A stretch of 64,000 nucleotides of DNA from assembly GCA_907164885.2 (NCBI GenBank), contig OU015491.1:112281194-112345193 (forward strand), given 5' to 3'. The position numbers were made by a program, and so were the translations under genes. Below are positions 49,787 to 63,185 of the stretch, piece after piece. The stretch's first letter is position 1; each line of letters begins with the position of its first letter. Source of the stretch: Dolomedes plantarius. Lineage: Eukaryota > Arthropoda > Arachnida > Araneae > Dolomedidae. The notes beneath the pieces are model-generated. The model was not told where the DNA came from, searched no databases, and worked only from the letters and a program-made list of their open reading frames with translations.

Positions 49787-50005
49787 CTATAGACACTCAT
49801 TAAGTCGTTCTGGTCACCAGGTACCCAAGTAGTAGAACCTCGGATAGAGGAAGCAACGGGTATTGGCACGGTTAAACCGTAAGACGGTATATCCTTCAAT
49901 GTCGTATGTAGTTGGTGGGAGGACGGTACAACCCAACCAAATGTCTCCCCTGGCGGTGTTCGGTCACCAGGAGTTGTGGTGACTTTAGATAAAGTCATGT
50001 TCATG

Positions 50006-51100
50006 ATATAAAATTACATTAAATTGAATGAAAATATAAAAATTTATTCCCACGGACCAATACCTAAGAAAATTCGTTATTTTTTTAGTTAATAAAAATA
50101 AAAATGCTAACTTGATGCATTTTATAAATATATTTTAAATTAATAAACAATTACTAATAACGAGAAGAGAGGATTTCTATTCTAGAGATTCGATCCAATT
50201 CCAGACGATAGGATTAATTTATTTTCTCGACGCTCATAAAACAGCTAACAAAGGTCATATACATCATCTACTGTCTGCTATGAAATTAGATGTTTTCAAA
50301 ATTAATACTGTTATATAATACACTTTTATATATTTAAACAAAGTTCGCTTCCCATCAATAGCTTCACCAAAATTTAATGAATGCGACCTATAGTAATACA
50401 GGAATTGCATATTTTAACGGAGCGCCGTATGAGGCTTTCAAAACGACGACATCTATGTCAGCCGTAAGTTAGAAACGGGAATGACAATGAACAAAGGGAA
50501 TATTTGTCGTTTAAGCGGAATTAGGGAACTTTGGACTCGGCTTCAAAATGACGGAGATTAAAATTTGTATTTTAGAGATAAAATTATGACTATCATAATA
50601 TCAGCGCGTTGGAGTTTTGTGTCATCCCTGCAGTCTATTTGCGTTGCCGGAAAAGCCGAACAGCGTTTCCTTTTCGCAAAGAATGGTGAATGCCAATTAG
50701 AGGAAAATTCTAGCATAAAGTTAGATAAAATTATTCAAAAACCTTGTTCCTACGGGCACTATGATAAACAAACGAAAATCACAACAACATTTTACTACGT
50801 TAATTGCATTATGTGATTACTTCATGTGACCTAATTGCAAGGCTTGTACATTTTGTTTAGGACGGAGATTTTCAATAGATAAAGATATATTAGAAGACCT
50901 AAATCAGCATTTCAGTTTATTGTGGGATTCCAAAACTAATTTTTGCACTAAAATCTTCGGCTCTCATGAATAAATATTTTTAAGTAAGTTTGAATAAAGT
51001 AGAATACGAATTTTTCAATAACAACTAAGTAATTTTTTCTGAAAAATAAAATTGAGAGCATTAAAATCGGGTCGGTACTGATGTTTAAAAGTTGCTTGAA
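50006..51100. other. AT-rich DNA, no gene recognised
   Basis: An 83-codon frame at 50565-50816 has no recognisable motif. Confidence 0.5.
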
Positions 51101-53397
51101 CCTTCTCAGGGTGTTCGGGTCTTTTTTGACCCATATCAAATTTATTTTGTATAGATTTATTATAATTTGGAGAATTTTTCAAAAATATATTGTGACTTTG
51201 TTTTTATTGTCATAGTAAATCTTAAGCTATGTGAAATTATTTTTTTCAAACGGTAGTTTTTTAACAGTAAAAATTGCAACACATAAGTCGTTTGGGGCAA
51301 TTTTGACCCATGTGGAATTTTCAGAGCATAGCAGCATGAGCACCGCAATTTTTAATATATTATTCGATTATTGCTGTGACAATGCATTAGTGCTTTCGTT
51401 CTTCTCTGTTATATATTTTTTTGCTTCCTTTTGTCAGAATAGATGACACTAATAGTACTGCACTGTCCTTAACAGTTCCTAGTTTCTGTAACCGGTATTT
51501 GCATCCTGTACTTTTCTTTCCATTCTCGTAGAGCGTGTAAAGGGGCATTGTAAAGCGACGAATCTGACCAGTCGACGAGTCAGACGGTGACTCTACTGTA
51601 GTTTGCAAAATCAAATGGAATGATAATGGAATAGATGGTAAAATCAAATGGAAATCTGAACCAAAAGCTTCATGTGGTAGGCGTGAGACAGAAAATGTTG
51701 TGAACATGACTCCAGGGCCCACGAGATAAGTCACGTCTAGAATTGAAGATGAATAGTCTGCATTTATGTTCTTTTTTTACTCCAGCAATTGTGGATATCA
51801 TACTAAAAAATTGTAACGTCGTAAGAAAAAAGGAGTTCAGTGACAGTTGGAAGAATTTGAATAACGTTGACTTGGAAGCATTTATTGGTTTGTTGCTGCT
51901 GTCTGGGGTATAAAAGTCTCGTAATGAGTCTACAGAGAGTCTGAGGGATGCCACAATTTGACGGAATATCTTCAGGGCAACTATGTCCTCAGAAAAATTC
52001 AAAATGATATCAAAGATTCTTCGATTTGATGACAAGCAGGCCCGACCAAGAAGACGGGTGACCGACAAATTTGCAGCCTTAAGAGAACTTTGGGACACGC
52101 GAGTGGAAATTTTGCCTGCGTTGTATAACCCTGAAATGTACGTTACTGTGGATGAACAACTGGTAGCTTTTCGAGGAAGGTGCCCCTTCCGCCAGTACAT
52201 GCCCAGCAAACCAGCCAAATACGGCATAAAACTTTGGGTACTTTGTGACAACGTTACCAATTATGTCTGGAAGATACGGCCGTATAGCCAGTAAAGACGC
52301 AAGTGCGTAGTCCTCCAGAGTACTCTTCACCATCACAGAAAGTTAGCAGATACAGGCAAAAAGAAACCTCAAATCATTCTAGATTATAACAGCGCCAAAG
52401 GAGGAGTACACTTTAGATAAACTAGCCTCCCACTATTCTTGTCAGAAAAAGACCAATAGATGATCCATCGTAATTTTATCCAACATCCTAGACATTTCTG
52501 AGTATAAAGCATTCTTATTATTCATCAAGATCAACCCAGAATGGAAGATAATCTCATTTCACAAAAGGAGAATCTTCATTGAGAAGCTTGGCCTGACATT
52601 GGTTATCCACCATATTGAAGGAAGAAAACATCTGCCAAGAGAAAGGGCTACCCGAGTATTGGCGATGAGTATTCGAAACTAAGGACAACCTGAACCCCAA
52701 TCTGAAGAATCCGGAAATGTAGCAACTACTGGCAAAAGGGGAAAATGTCGCTTATGCACAAAGACTGAAAACAAACGTCCTGTGAGGTGTTTCAAAGGTA
52801 GACAGTTTACTTGTAAGAAGCATTACATTCAACTGTGTAACAATTGTATATAAACGGAACAACTTAGAGTCTAACAAATTTACAAATTTTCTATGACTTT
52901 CCTTCATTGATTGTTCAAGTGTCCAAAATTGTGTTGTTGGATGTAAGCTAAATATTTCATAAATATTTCGTTAATTTGTAATTTTACTTCCGAAAATAAA
53001 CAAATAATATACTCAGGTGAGAACTTTCTTGTTTTATCAAACGAATGTAAAAAAATATGTATGAAATACAGAAAAATCTGCGATACATTGTATTGCATTT
53101 GAAAGTTTACAGTGATTTTCATGGGTGAAGGATTGAATTACAGCATTTTTATTTTAATAAATGTAAAGTGGTTCATTAAATTCAAGCTTCCTTATGGTTA
53201 TAAAAACTTACCTGTAAAGCAATATTAAATGATATACAAATACATAAAAGTGTAGATAAAATGATAATTAAATAAGTAATTGAATTACTAATATAAATAA
53301 AATGTGATTATAATACAGCAACATTGAAAATTACGCCTTGGGTCATTTTTTACCCTAACACCTTAGGTGTATGCTACATTGCAACAACGCAAGAAGG
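51101..53397 (+). mobile_element. PiggyBac-type transposon, decayed, near full length
   Basis: The left end CCTTCTCAGGGTGTTCGGGT and the complement of the right end CCTTCTTGCG (later GGTGTTAGGGT, TGACCC) are inverted apart from an extra 25-30 bases in the right end. The right flank is TTAA (53398-53401); the left flank reads TGAA, probably a mutated TTAA. The transposase remnant between them is on the plus strand. Confidence 0.75.
51750..52853 (+). pseudogene. PiggyBac transposase with frameshifts and a central gap
   Basis: The N-terminal part is split over two or three frames (51750-51980: PAIVDIILKNC-like, then SWKNLNNVDLEAFIGLLLL). The best piece, 51983-52294, has KMISKILRFDDKQARPRRR, TVDEQLVAFRGRCPFRQYMP and KYGIKLWVLCD, so the first catalytic aspartate (VDEQL) is kept. 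The region with the second aspartate is missing after 52294. The third site survives as AKGGVHTLDKL with the usual GVD altered to GVH. The cysteine-rich tail is well kept (CRLCTKTENKRPVRC, CKKHYIQLCNNC), ending at TAA 52851-52853. It is nonfunctional. Confidence 0.82.
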
Positions 53398-53401
53398 TTA
53401 A

Positions 53402-55015
53402 TGTTAAAATGAATTACTTTGCATCAATCTCTTGACCTATAGATGGTATCTTACCGGATTAGAAGTTTTATTGGAAATGACGCGTTTATAACCTAGACAA
53501 CGATGACTTGTATGCTAAGTGTATCGGTATAAAAAAACACTATGATAGATTTTTCGTGCCAGACAGGTCAGTAGAGGGTTACTTAAAGCTTCCATAAGTA
53601 ATTTTGACGCTTCTCTTGGGGTTGTAGGATGTCTAGCTGTCATACCGTACTCCTCACCATTTCCTCTCAGGAGATTTTTAAACCTCACAGATTTAAAATA
53701 TCCATTATCCACTTACATAGGACGATCATTACTCGGAGAGTACAATCGAATTGTGGTAAGATGAAGTTAGATTCAAGGACTCATATGACTGGAAATCCTT
53801 TCAAACTTCAGTCGAAAATGATCTGATGCAAATGGGGACTATTTAAGGTGACTTTGCCAATTACCTTGACTGGTCACCTGCAACTATAAAGTCGAAGGTT
53901 GGAAGGAACAAATTAATTTGCTTATTATAACAATACATAATGTAAACAATTAAATATTTCCTATCGGTAAGAGCTTTTATCATATCCTCATAGCAACATT
54001 TTGTATCTTTTAAGTTGTTACTTTTTTATCCAAAACACTTTCACGGATGATTTGAAAAGTAAAAAACAAAAGTTCACATTTTAATTATATTTCAACTATT
54101 AACCATAAGGTTAACCCCAGCAAAAATATGTTTCTTAACTCGCTTCTTGAATATATGCAGGTGGTTGGAAAAAAAGAACCTTTAAGATAATAACAGATAC
54201 AGAAAATTATAATATGATCCCGATTGTAGGTTTTACAAGTATTCAATTTGAAATCTTAAATTTAAAATTGAAATGCCAGTTAATGAAATGTTCAGCATGA
54301 CTAGTTAACGAGAACCTGAACCATATCAATCTAGGCACAAATCAAGTTCAATGCAATTTAGTGTTATTTAGATTATAAGTCCCAATATCTCTATACTTGT
54401 TATTAATTTTAACATTTATGATGGTACATATATATTTTATTTTGTATTTTAAAAGAAAACAAAAATAATGAATTTTTTCATAACTACTTATAATAAGAAA
54501 CATTAATTCTTCGCATTTATTGGATTCAATTTTTGGAATAATACACCAGCCGACCACCATGTTTTCTCGCGTGATGCCTTTCTACAATTCAAAATTATCG
54601 AACAGTTAATAATCGAAATGCATATTTTCAGATTTCTTCATTGTACTGTGATATTTACAAAATTAATTAAAGATTTCCCCCATAATGCAACGAATTATTT
54701 GCATTTCTCATAGACAGGATGTTTACTTATAAGTCGCAAAAACCAAACGTGTTTACATTAAAAAACATATAACTAAGAATTTTCATGGAGAATGTCACGG
54801 CAAATAGAAAAGTCATGATTAATACAGTTTCTGAAATGAGACTTATTGATCTATTACACTACAGTCTTAGTAATTGCAGTAAAAGAAAAATAATAATGTT
54901 TATCATGCCCAATAATTTGTTCCTTTTAAGATTTAAAAGTGAGGGTGTTAGATTTAATAGAGCATATTAAAACATAAAGCTGAAAATGAAAGTGTAGTTG
55001 AGCTAGCTTGTCAAT
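53402..55015. other. AT-rich DNA, no gene recognised
   Basis: A GC-richer island at about 53540-53770 holds a 65-codon minus-strand frame (RHPTTPREASKLL) that I cannot assign. Confidence 0.45.
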
Positions 55016-55019
55016 TTAA

Positions 55020-57284
55020 CACTAGGACGGCGGCGTTTTCTGTATACCTAAAACGACGAAGAGCGTTCAAAATGACCGCTCCCTTGAAATGATTAAAAAA
55101 TACACTTTTTTTCATGGTTTGTTTTCTGAAACAAGTTTTTTAATATATTTAGCTTTTAAATTTTACATTTTTATCCCATAAATTTTCCACTCGGCTCATG
55201 CTTTATTTTATAAGAGAATATTATTATTTTAGAGCTTTATTTTAAAGAATACTATATGTTTTTATAAAAGCTATTAGTAATAAAATACAATAGGTACAAA
55301 ATAAAACACACTATACAAATGGAATTACTTTGCATTGCACAAAATATTTTAAATATTTATCACATATGATAATTTACAAAATTTTATACATTTAAAAGTA
55401 TAAGTATTACGAAATTACTCTTACATTATTCTTTTTACAGTCTCTGCAAACACTGAACTTTATGACTTGTACATGAGCCACCAACTGACTTTTTGCAATG
55501 AGAACGAATGTTCATAGATTTATTGCGATATCGATTGATTTGACATTGTTTGCGTTTCCTGCTTGAGATAGTGGATGCTACAGAACATCTGTACTTGGAC
55601 TGAAATTGGATAGCGGAGATGTCTTAGAGGGAACATAAATTTTACTGAGCTCATGATATCATTGCAAAATATAATCTGCACGCTTGACGTTTATACCAAT
55701 GGTTTCTTTGTAAATGATCCAAGCATTGATAGCAGCTGAGTCCGAAATATTACAAAAAAAATTGTATACTGGCCACCGTCATGAAGTTGAATATTTTCTT
55801 GCCATCTAATCCAGCACATCTACACCGTATTGAGTAGATTTGTAAAATTTAACAACCTTTGGGGGTCTTCTTTCCATTGCTTTCCATTTCGAACGTAGGA
55901 TGTTGCGTGCTTAACAATAGGACACTTTTGCTTTTCTTTCCTCGATATGCCATCAGAGTAATATTATCGTGCTTGAGAAATTTGCTTGAACACAGTTCTC
56001 CCTTTTTGAGCTTGAATGATTCGGGAACTTCTTTCTTTGCATGTTTCACAGTTCCTACGAGACTATGTCCTTTACTTCTTAAAGTTTTGGCTAATTTTAA
56101 TGATATAAAAAAATTTTCAGTTGTAATGTTCCTACTAGTATTTTGAAATGGTTCTGCCAAACTACATACCGCATGTTTTCCAACGGTATCTTCATTGGGT
56201 CTACTTTTATTTTTTCCTAAATATGGAAAGCCATTCAAAAAGTACTTTGAACGAACATCAGCTGCTAGACAAAGTTTCATCCCAAATTTATCCGGTTTTT
56301 GTGGCATATACAGCACTGTGTAAATGAACAACGTACCTTACTTGGGAATAGTTGAGCAACTACCGTAATATTTGAAACTGCTTTGTTACATAGTTAGCAA
56401 TTTTTAATAAATGTGTTCCAAATATATGATACTAGAGCCAATTGATCTGCTCGAAGTCTTTCGGATCTTGTTGACTTCAGATCAAACAGCAAATATATCT
56501 TGATTTCTTTGAATCTACCACGATCCTTTTTATCATGAAAAAAGTTTAGGCCCCATGTCGTGGACCACAAATTGTCGATTGAAATATCTTTACAAATAAA
56601 AGCTCCACGGGCATACAGTAAGGAAAAAAGCGTCTAATTCATCTGAAGATGCACTCCAATGCGGATCTTGTAAGCCCCTGTAAGCTTTTGCTTCCGTGCA
56701 TTGTTGTATGAGATGCAGAATTTTTTCGTTTATGAACAGTCTCCATGCACTAGTAAAACTACCCAGAGTTACATGCCTAATGACAAATGTGCTGGGTCCA
56801 GGCACTTCTCTCATCATATTAGGATGCTGCCGTCTTCCTAAAGAAAGAGTATCAGAACGAACTGTAGTCCACGCTGTTCCATGTTTTGCTACTTCTTCAT
56901 TTCGCTCATTTTGGTTATTTTGTGAGAGAGATGATTGTTCCTGATTTTTTCTCAGTACTCAACTTTGGTATTGACGTCTTCTTCCTTCTCTTTCAGGGAT
57001 TATTTCCTTCTTGTACACGGATAGCAAAAAAATAGAATAGAAAACACAGCATAGACAGCTATGTTGGATCAGCGGTCAAAATGACCGCAGTCAGCCTTTC
57101 TAGGTATACCCCTTTATAGCGGCGATAATAATGCACAGAAAAAGATAATTTTTGTCCGACATATTCTTTATGAATATTTAGGAAAAGTCAGTGAACAAAA
57201 AGTCAGTGTCAAAGAATAAAAAAGGGAAATATGAGCGTTTGAAAATCGTTTGAGGTCAAAATGACCGCTGCCGCCGTTCTAGTG
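55020..57284 (-). mobile_element. PiggyBac-type transposon, near full length (2265 bp)
   Basis: TTAA flanks both sides (55016-55019, 57285-57288). The ends CACTAGGACGGCGGC and the complement CACTAGAACGGCGGC are inverted. The motif CAAAATGACCGC occurs near both ends and again near 57077. It encodes a damaged transposase on the minus strand. Confidence 0.92.
55440..56960 (-). pseudogene. PiggyBac transposase, stops and altered catalytic sites
   Basis: On the minus strand the N-terminal domain reads MMREVPGPSTFVIRHVTLGS, AWRLFINEKILHLIQQCTEA and SSDELDAFF. Several stops and frame changes follow in 56340-56590. There the VDEQL-type block reads VVAQLF, losing the first catalytic acid. The best open piece (56331-55849, 160 codons) has YMPQKPDKFGMKLCLAADV and NGFPYLGKNKSRPN; the usual TTDNFF reads TTENFF, so the second catalytic aspartate is replaced. 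The C-terminus, near 55440-55560, has a cysteine-rich tail (KRKQCQINRYR, CKKSVGGSCTSH). Both ends are present, so only point damage and small indels killed it. Confidence 0.85.
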
Positions 57285-57516
57285 TTAATTAATGGTTTTG
57301 GGTAAAACAATTTGTTCAAACATTGCGTTTGGTAACGCAAGATAGTGTACTGAAGAAATTGTATTTTCTGCAAAATTTATTTGTGTTAAAATTAAGGTAA
57401 ACGAAAGATCCTACTTCATATCGCTTCAGATAGTTCTTCTTTAAGGAGTATTTGGAACCCATAGAAACAAGTATTGCCCTGATAGTTCAAGTAAAAACAC
57501 ATACCTAATTTTTATA

Positions 57517-58925
57517 CACTGCTGGCCACCCAAATTGCAACACCAAGAAAGACAAGAGATATCACAACAAAATTTATTTTGTAGATAACATGTTGACCAA
57601 GTATCAAATGAATAAATTTATAGACTTCTGTGAAGTGTGGTTCCTGCCAAAATCAGTAGCCAGAGTAACCGCCATTGTTGAAGATCACCGCTGCCCCACA
57701 CATCGGCATTGATTCAAAGAGACTTTGGATGAGTTCTTGGGGTACAGAAGACCAAGCAGCTTCCACACGTTGCCAAAGTTGATCTGCTGTGGCAGCTGGG
57801 GATGGAATCTGGGTCAATCGTAGAGCAACCATGGACCACATGTTTTCTATCGGCGAAAGATCCGGAGAGCGAGGCGGCCAGGAAAGCAATTCAATCTGGC
57901 GATTGACGAAGAACCGTTGGACAATGCGTGCCACGTGTGGTCGTGCATTATCTTGTTGAAATATGGCTGTGGGCAAGCCCTGAATGAAAGGAAGGACAAC
58001 TGGCTCCAACACCTCGGAGATGTAGCGCTGGCTGTTTAAAGTACCGGCAATGGGTACTAGAGGTGTGCGAGAGTGAAATCCAATACCGCCCCATACCATA
58101 ATACCCGGTGCAGGACCAGTGTGGCGGTGCATAACGCAGCTGTTCAGCATCCTCTCTTCACGGTGTCTCCAGACTAGAATGCGACCATCGTGGTGTTGCA
58201 GACAGAAGCGTGACTCGTCAGTAAAGACAATTTCATTCCATTCTGCCGTCCACATCCTTCTGTCATCGCACCATTGGCGGCGGAGACGTCTGTGGTTCTG
58301 CGTCAAGGGTAGACAAAGCAATGGACGTCTTGCGGACAGTCCACTCTGTTGTAAACGGCGTCGAATGGTACGCGCAGACACTGGATGATGCGTTACAGAC
58401 TGCATGTGCTGTGCTATGGTTCGTGATGTGACTGAGCGATCCGTCACTGCCATGCGCACAATTTTCCTGTCATCACGTGAAGTGGTGCGCTGAGGTGGAT
58501 GCTATCGAACACGCCGGTCCGTCGTACTCTCCTGCATCCAACGATCACATATCCGCATTACAGTTGTTTGGTTTCGTCCAACACGACTACCGATTTCACT
58601 GAAAGATAATCCACAATCTCGGTAGGCCACTATCCTTCCTCTGTCGAACTCCGATACTTGATCAAAAGATGATCGCTGTTTTCGACGAGGCATAATTGAT
58701 CGTTGTTTTGAAAAAACCACAAGAAAAACACAATTGCCCAACTTGAAATCGTCGAAATCTCCAAGCCTTAAATAGCGCTTTGAAGTGGCGCCACAGGCGC
58801 ACGTGATGTGCGTCTGCGCTGAAATTCTAATCATTTGCATATCTCATATCAGCTAATACATGTTGTAAATTTCATGTTATTTGCATGTTTCCTTCAGGGT
58901 GTTGCATTTACAGTGGCCAGCAGTG
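57517..58925 (-). mobile_element. Tc1-like DNA transposon, complete ends, one stop (1409 bp)
   Basis: The termini CACTGCTGGCCACCCAAATT and the complement CACTGCTGGCCACTGTAAAT, continuing GCAACACC, are flanked by TA on both sides (57515-57516, 58926-58927). A single transposase frame on the minus strand fills it. Confidence 0.95.
57653..58693 (-). pseudogene. Tc1-like transposase, single in-frame stop
   Basis: The frame of 346 codons starts at ATG 58693 (MPRRKQRSSFDQVSEFDRGR) and ends at TAG 57653-57655. The paired-type helix-turn-helix covers about residues 10-120, with one TAG at codon 64 (58502-58504) in the linker between the two DNA-binding helices. The catalytic domain is intact: IVFTDESRF, IFQQDNARPHVA and SPDLSPIENMWS, with 34 residues between the second D and E, the standard DD34E. 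The longest open part (58459-57653, 268 residues) keeps all catalytic residues. This is the best preserved DNA transposon in the window. Alone it cannot make a full protein without readthrough or internal initiation. Confidence 0.92.
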
Positions 58926-59010
58926 TACATTTATTTCGCCGCATTATTTGAATGTATTCCCACAATGGAAATATTTTATTCGCATCGCTCATCCTAATGC
59001 TATAGAGTGT

Positions 59011-59085
59011 ATAGCAAGACTCTATACAAGAGTCTATAGCAAGACTCTATACAAGAGTCTATAGTATAGACTCTTGTCTTGAGCA
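59011..59085. repeat. 25-bp palindromic tandem repeat
   Basis: Two perfect 25-base units (59011-59035, 59036-59060), each with the palindrome AGACTCTATACAAGAGTCT, are followed by an inverted partial unit (ATAGACTCTTG). Confidence 0.85.
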
Positions 59086-59138
59086 TATTCGCCAATACTC
59101 ATAGCGATTTTGCTGCGTTTTATTAATATGAGAGCACC

Positions 59139-59169
59139 ACATATCACTCCCTAAGAGGGAGTGATATGT
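59139..59169. repeat. Perfect inverted repeat, 14-bp arms, 3-base loop
   Basis: ACATATCACTCCCT, AAG, AGGGAGTGATATGT. It lies 55 bases from the palindromic tandem repeat. It may be a foldback element end or a hairpin. Confidence 0.9.
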
Positions 59170-62100
59170 CCTAGACATATATCTTTGCCGTGTTCAAAGA
59201 AGAACTCATGTTGTGGAAGCTCGTGAAGCTAATCACTCTGTAACGTCGAAGGGGTTCAAAGAATGTTATGACCACGAGATTCAGCAGCTACTCATCGTAA
59301 GACGGTATGTGATGAAACTTAATTTTCCTAAGCCAAGTTCCTAAGCTTAAGTTCTTAGCCACGTGATTAGTTATTTAATCAGTATTTGACTTTCGTTAGA
59401 AACTATTTTGAGTTTCGAAATAGGCTTTATAAAAAACCTTTTCTATCATGTCTAAGCAAATCTGAACCTGAATTAAGTTGAAATTAGTTCTGGAGAAATG
59501 GTGATAAGATGAGGTAAGCAAAATATTAAATTGATTGTAACAATGGGTCATTTATCATATATTTCAATATCTCTATTTATAGCACATGATTTGTATGTTA
59601 TACGAGTCGCTCTAAATTAAAACCTTAACTGCTTGACTACCAGTTATATACTAAGGATTTTCACAGGATTTTCAGGCGTATCATTTAAGATTTTAGATAG
59701 GAAATCTTTATAAGTTTACCAATTATCTCGCATGAATTTTCATAAATTATATATTTTTTCCTATGCACATTCACTAAATTACCTTGAAAATATATGATAA
59801 GAGACTGCAGATCTACCAGAGAGGCAAAATAAATATGTCAAATCTCATATTAAAACACACCTTTTTATTTAAAAATAAAAATAATTTTTCCTAAAGAACA
59901 AATATCAAAAGCATTGTTGTTAATTAAAATATAATAATTACATTTAGTTAACGGAATTATTGCATTTTAATTTACAATAATGCTTTTGAGATTTTATTAA
60001 TTTATAAACAATAATAATATTCCGCAATTTTGTTTAAACAATAGTAGGTTTGGTTTTAATTTCTAAGCGATAAAGATTATACAATAGCATTTAACTAACA
60101 ATTAAATCTTTATGTAAATTTATAAATAGTGTAGGTACTGTGATGATCAGAGATCTCAGTTTTTTTGTGCGTTTGCATAACATAAAACAAGCAAATTCCT
60201 ATTAAGGATATATAGTTCTCGATTTTTCTATAATTGTTAATAATAACTTGTTGAGTATTTTTAGTCATTAGGGATTCTAAGAAGTTTAATTTTTATCAAC
60301 TAATATTATCAACTTATCACCTTGCATAATTTTTACCAACTGTGATCTTAACTTTGATAGACCTTTTAATCAAATATAGAAAATTTTACAGCTGTGAATT
60401 CTTATCTGTATAGCAGCAATTTCCCCCAATAGATTGTACTCTAAGCATGTGTATTCAACAAATTAACTACAAAGTTGTAAAAGACGACAATTTAATTTAT
60501 ATTGATATTTCCAATAACACTGTTAGGGTACGTTATACAGAAAAATATGCATGCATTAATTGCTTATGAAAATGACAACGGGGGATCCCAATAATCCTCA
60601 AATATCTTCCGGTTTATGAACCACATAGGCAGAACCATTATTGTCTAGATATGAAATGCTCGGTGATCCAAGAGGATAGCTTTCGTAGGTTAATCTACGA
60701 CACCAGAAATCAGAGATTACAAGAGCTATGTTTGGAACATGTTTACTCCAGCAAGGTATTGATCTTATAGAGTAAATTTAATGCACTGCGAAACCTGAAG
60801 GCTTATTGATGTGTCATCGGCATCGCTACAGTTTAGATTAGTGATTTAAACGGGTGTATTACTGCACAATAGCTAAAGGCGATAAAGCGTTATATCTTCT
60901 GTTTTCATTGAAATGTCTGTCATTCCACTTTGTGCTCCACGGATCGCTTTTGATGCTTTGATACCACCTGAAAGGGAAGATAAACATCATTCTGCAGCAT
61001 GAGGTTCTAAAAGAATTCGGAAGCCAGAAACCTAGGACTATAAAACAAGTGCATTTTATGGGTGCATTGTAAAATTAGATAAGATTATCCTATGTCTCAT
61101 TATGAAACATTAATTTAATTAAGATAAATGTTTAAAGACTATCTTATGGATATTTGATCGTAAACTTACTGATAATTGCCTTACACACAATAATATGAAA
61201 TCATGCTAATCGATGAAGCAGAAAATGTGACACCAGCTTGTGTTGGATTAAATAATGATATTGGCTTTTGTCTGTAAGAATTCATAGAAAATATAAAAGA
61301 ATATTTCAGGGCATGGGTCAGATCCTTAGTCTACCCTTCGGATATGCTATTACATTAGTACTGTAGTAATTTCTATGGGAACCAAACTGGTGTTCGGTCT
61401 ATTAATCTCAGCATGAATATTTATTTTCTTGGTATATTTTGAAGGAATATTGAAAAAATATTTTTATGGTACCTCTTTTAAATTCTTCACCCTGACCAAT
61501 ATTAATTATATCACTATCTGGATTTTTCCATTTATGAAAAATAATTGAGGAAAAAGAATTTAAGGAAAAATAAGTAATTTTCTTATAACAAAAATTTGGT
61601 CTTAATTTTTTTTCATTAAAGGTTATAAAAACTTATTTAAATGGTGGTTTTTGTACCATGAAAATACATTTACTGAAAACCTACTTACACATAAGTGAAA
61701 AAGAGATTTTTCGCTTTCGTTCATACAAATTTATCTAAAACATATCCTATGAACGAAAATTTAAAAAAGATAAACTATTTTCTTATATTTAATGTTACAA
61801 TAAATGCTGTATTATTATAATAAAATTTTTCTTTTTTAGGCTTGCATATGATTGAAAATGGTGATAAGAAACATCACCATGCAATTTATCAGAATAGCAA
61901 ACATGTATTCAAGCCAACATTACTCTCTAGACAAAGAACAAGTTAAAACACGTGCCCCACTTACATAATTTTATTTTTTCATTATTACATCACTGTTTCT
62001 CAATTAAGTCGTAAAAATGCATGATGCTCTTCAATAAATAATACCTAAATTCGAAGACTTTTCAACAAAAAGAATAAAACCTAAAATAAAACTTTTCCAA

Positions 62101-63004
62101 CCGAACTTTAAGCAACTTAATATTATAAATGCGTTCCGGCATAATAATTTCAGCCTGTTAAGCAAACACATTTTAACATACGTATTTTAATGGCTAGAAA
62201 ACAGGTTATTACCCCGTGATTCAACATATTTGCGATCATCAATTGGAAGAGTTTTTTAGATTTATATTATTTCGTTAAACTCCATAAAGCGAATGTGAAT
62301 GATTAATTATACAGGAATAACAGCATCGCGTTATGACCTCGGGAAAAAAAAGAAAGCGATAAAGGTGTCAAAAACTGCACAGATTCAAAGACCCATGAAA
62401 GCTTGGAAGAAATATCATACATTAACTCCCGTTTTCGACATTCGATGGATATGAGTCATTTCATTTGAAAAGAAATGGATATTTCAGCGATTTGTACTTG
62501 CAGCTAAAGTGTAAGTTCTTTCGCGATTAGATAGAAGTGACGTCGTCACGTCTGTGAATTCGTGACTGAGTAGCTTTTATGGATTTTTTTACTGGGATAT
62601 GTTGTTACCTTCGAATGTGCTGTGAACGTAGATTTCCGGTTAAACTGTCATAAATATTTCTGCGTTCTTTCAAAAGGGAAAATGAGAACATAAGCAGAGA
62701 TTTGCTCATTTAGGAGTTTTTTCCCTCAAAGGGATTAAGTCCACGAGTACGTTTCATTCATTTATTTTATCGCGAAAGATATTAAAATCTTTTGACTGTA
62801 AGAGTTACGTCTTTTATAAGAATATCTGTTTTGGGTAGTGTCAGACAGATATCAATAAGCGCATTTTAATAAATTGTGTATGGAGAGACATCAACAAATA
62901 TTAAGTCCTAAATATAATAATGCAATATAATTATCACATTAAGACCATGAGGCACATGATGATTTAACCGCATAGAATGTTTGTATGATAGTTCTGAAGT
63001 AAGT
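59170..63004. other. 3.8 kb AT-rich DNA, no gene recognised
   Basis: Read in all frames; no family resemblance and no element ends seen. Confidence 0.5.
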
Positions 63005-63185
63005 GGAAAATGGCCGAATGGCTAGGGCGCTGGAATTCGGTACCAGAATCTGTGGGTTACAGTCCCTCTCTAGGCGTAGACATTTGTAGTCGTTCGGAAT
63101 CGGCTTTAAGCAGTAGATCCCTGTATAATTAACCGTCGAGTAGCAAAAAATTTACCGTAGCACTCCAAACCAAACCAAACCTGAA
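63005..63185 (+). repeat. tRNA-derived SINE with CCAAA tail
   Basis: Box A TGGCCGAATGGCTAGGG (63011) and box B GGGTTACAGTCCC (63053) lie about 40 bases apart, resembling a Leu/Ser-type tRNA with a long variable arm. The short body ends CCAAACCAAACCAAACC. Confidence 0.65.

Noticed and set aside
55859..56146. Plus-strand 95-codon frame
   Set aside because: Antisense shadow of the piggyBac transposase.
59011..59085. CRISPR-like array
   Set aside because: Only two units with no spacers, in a eukaryotic context.
63005..63080. Genuine tRNA gene (also 18358-18405 and 22130-22190)
   Set aside because: Box A and box B are present but no acceptor stem closes, and SINE-type tails follow.
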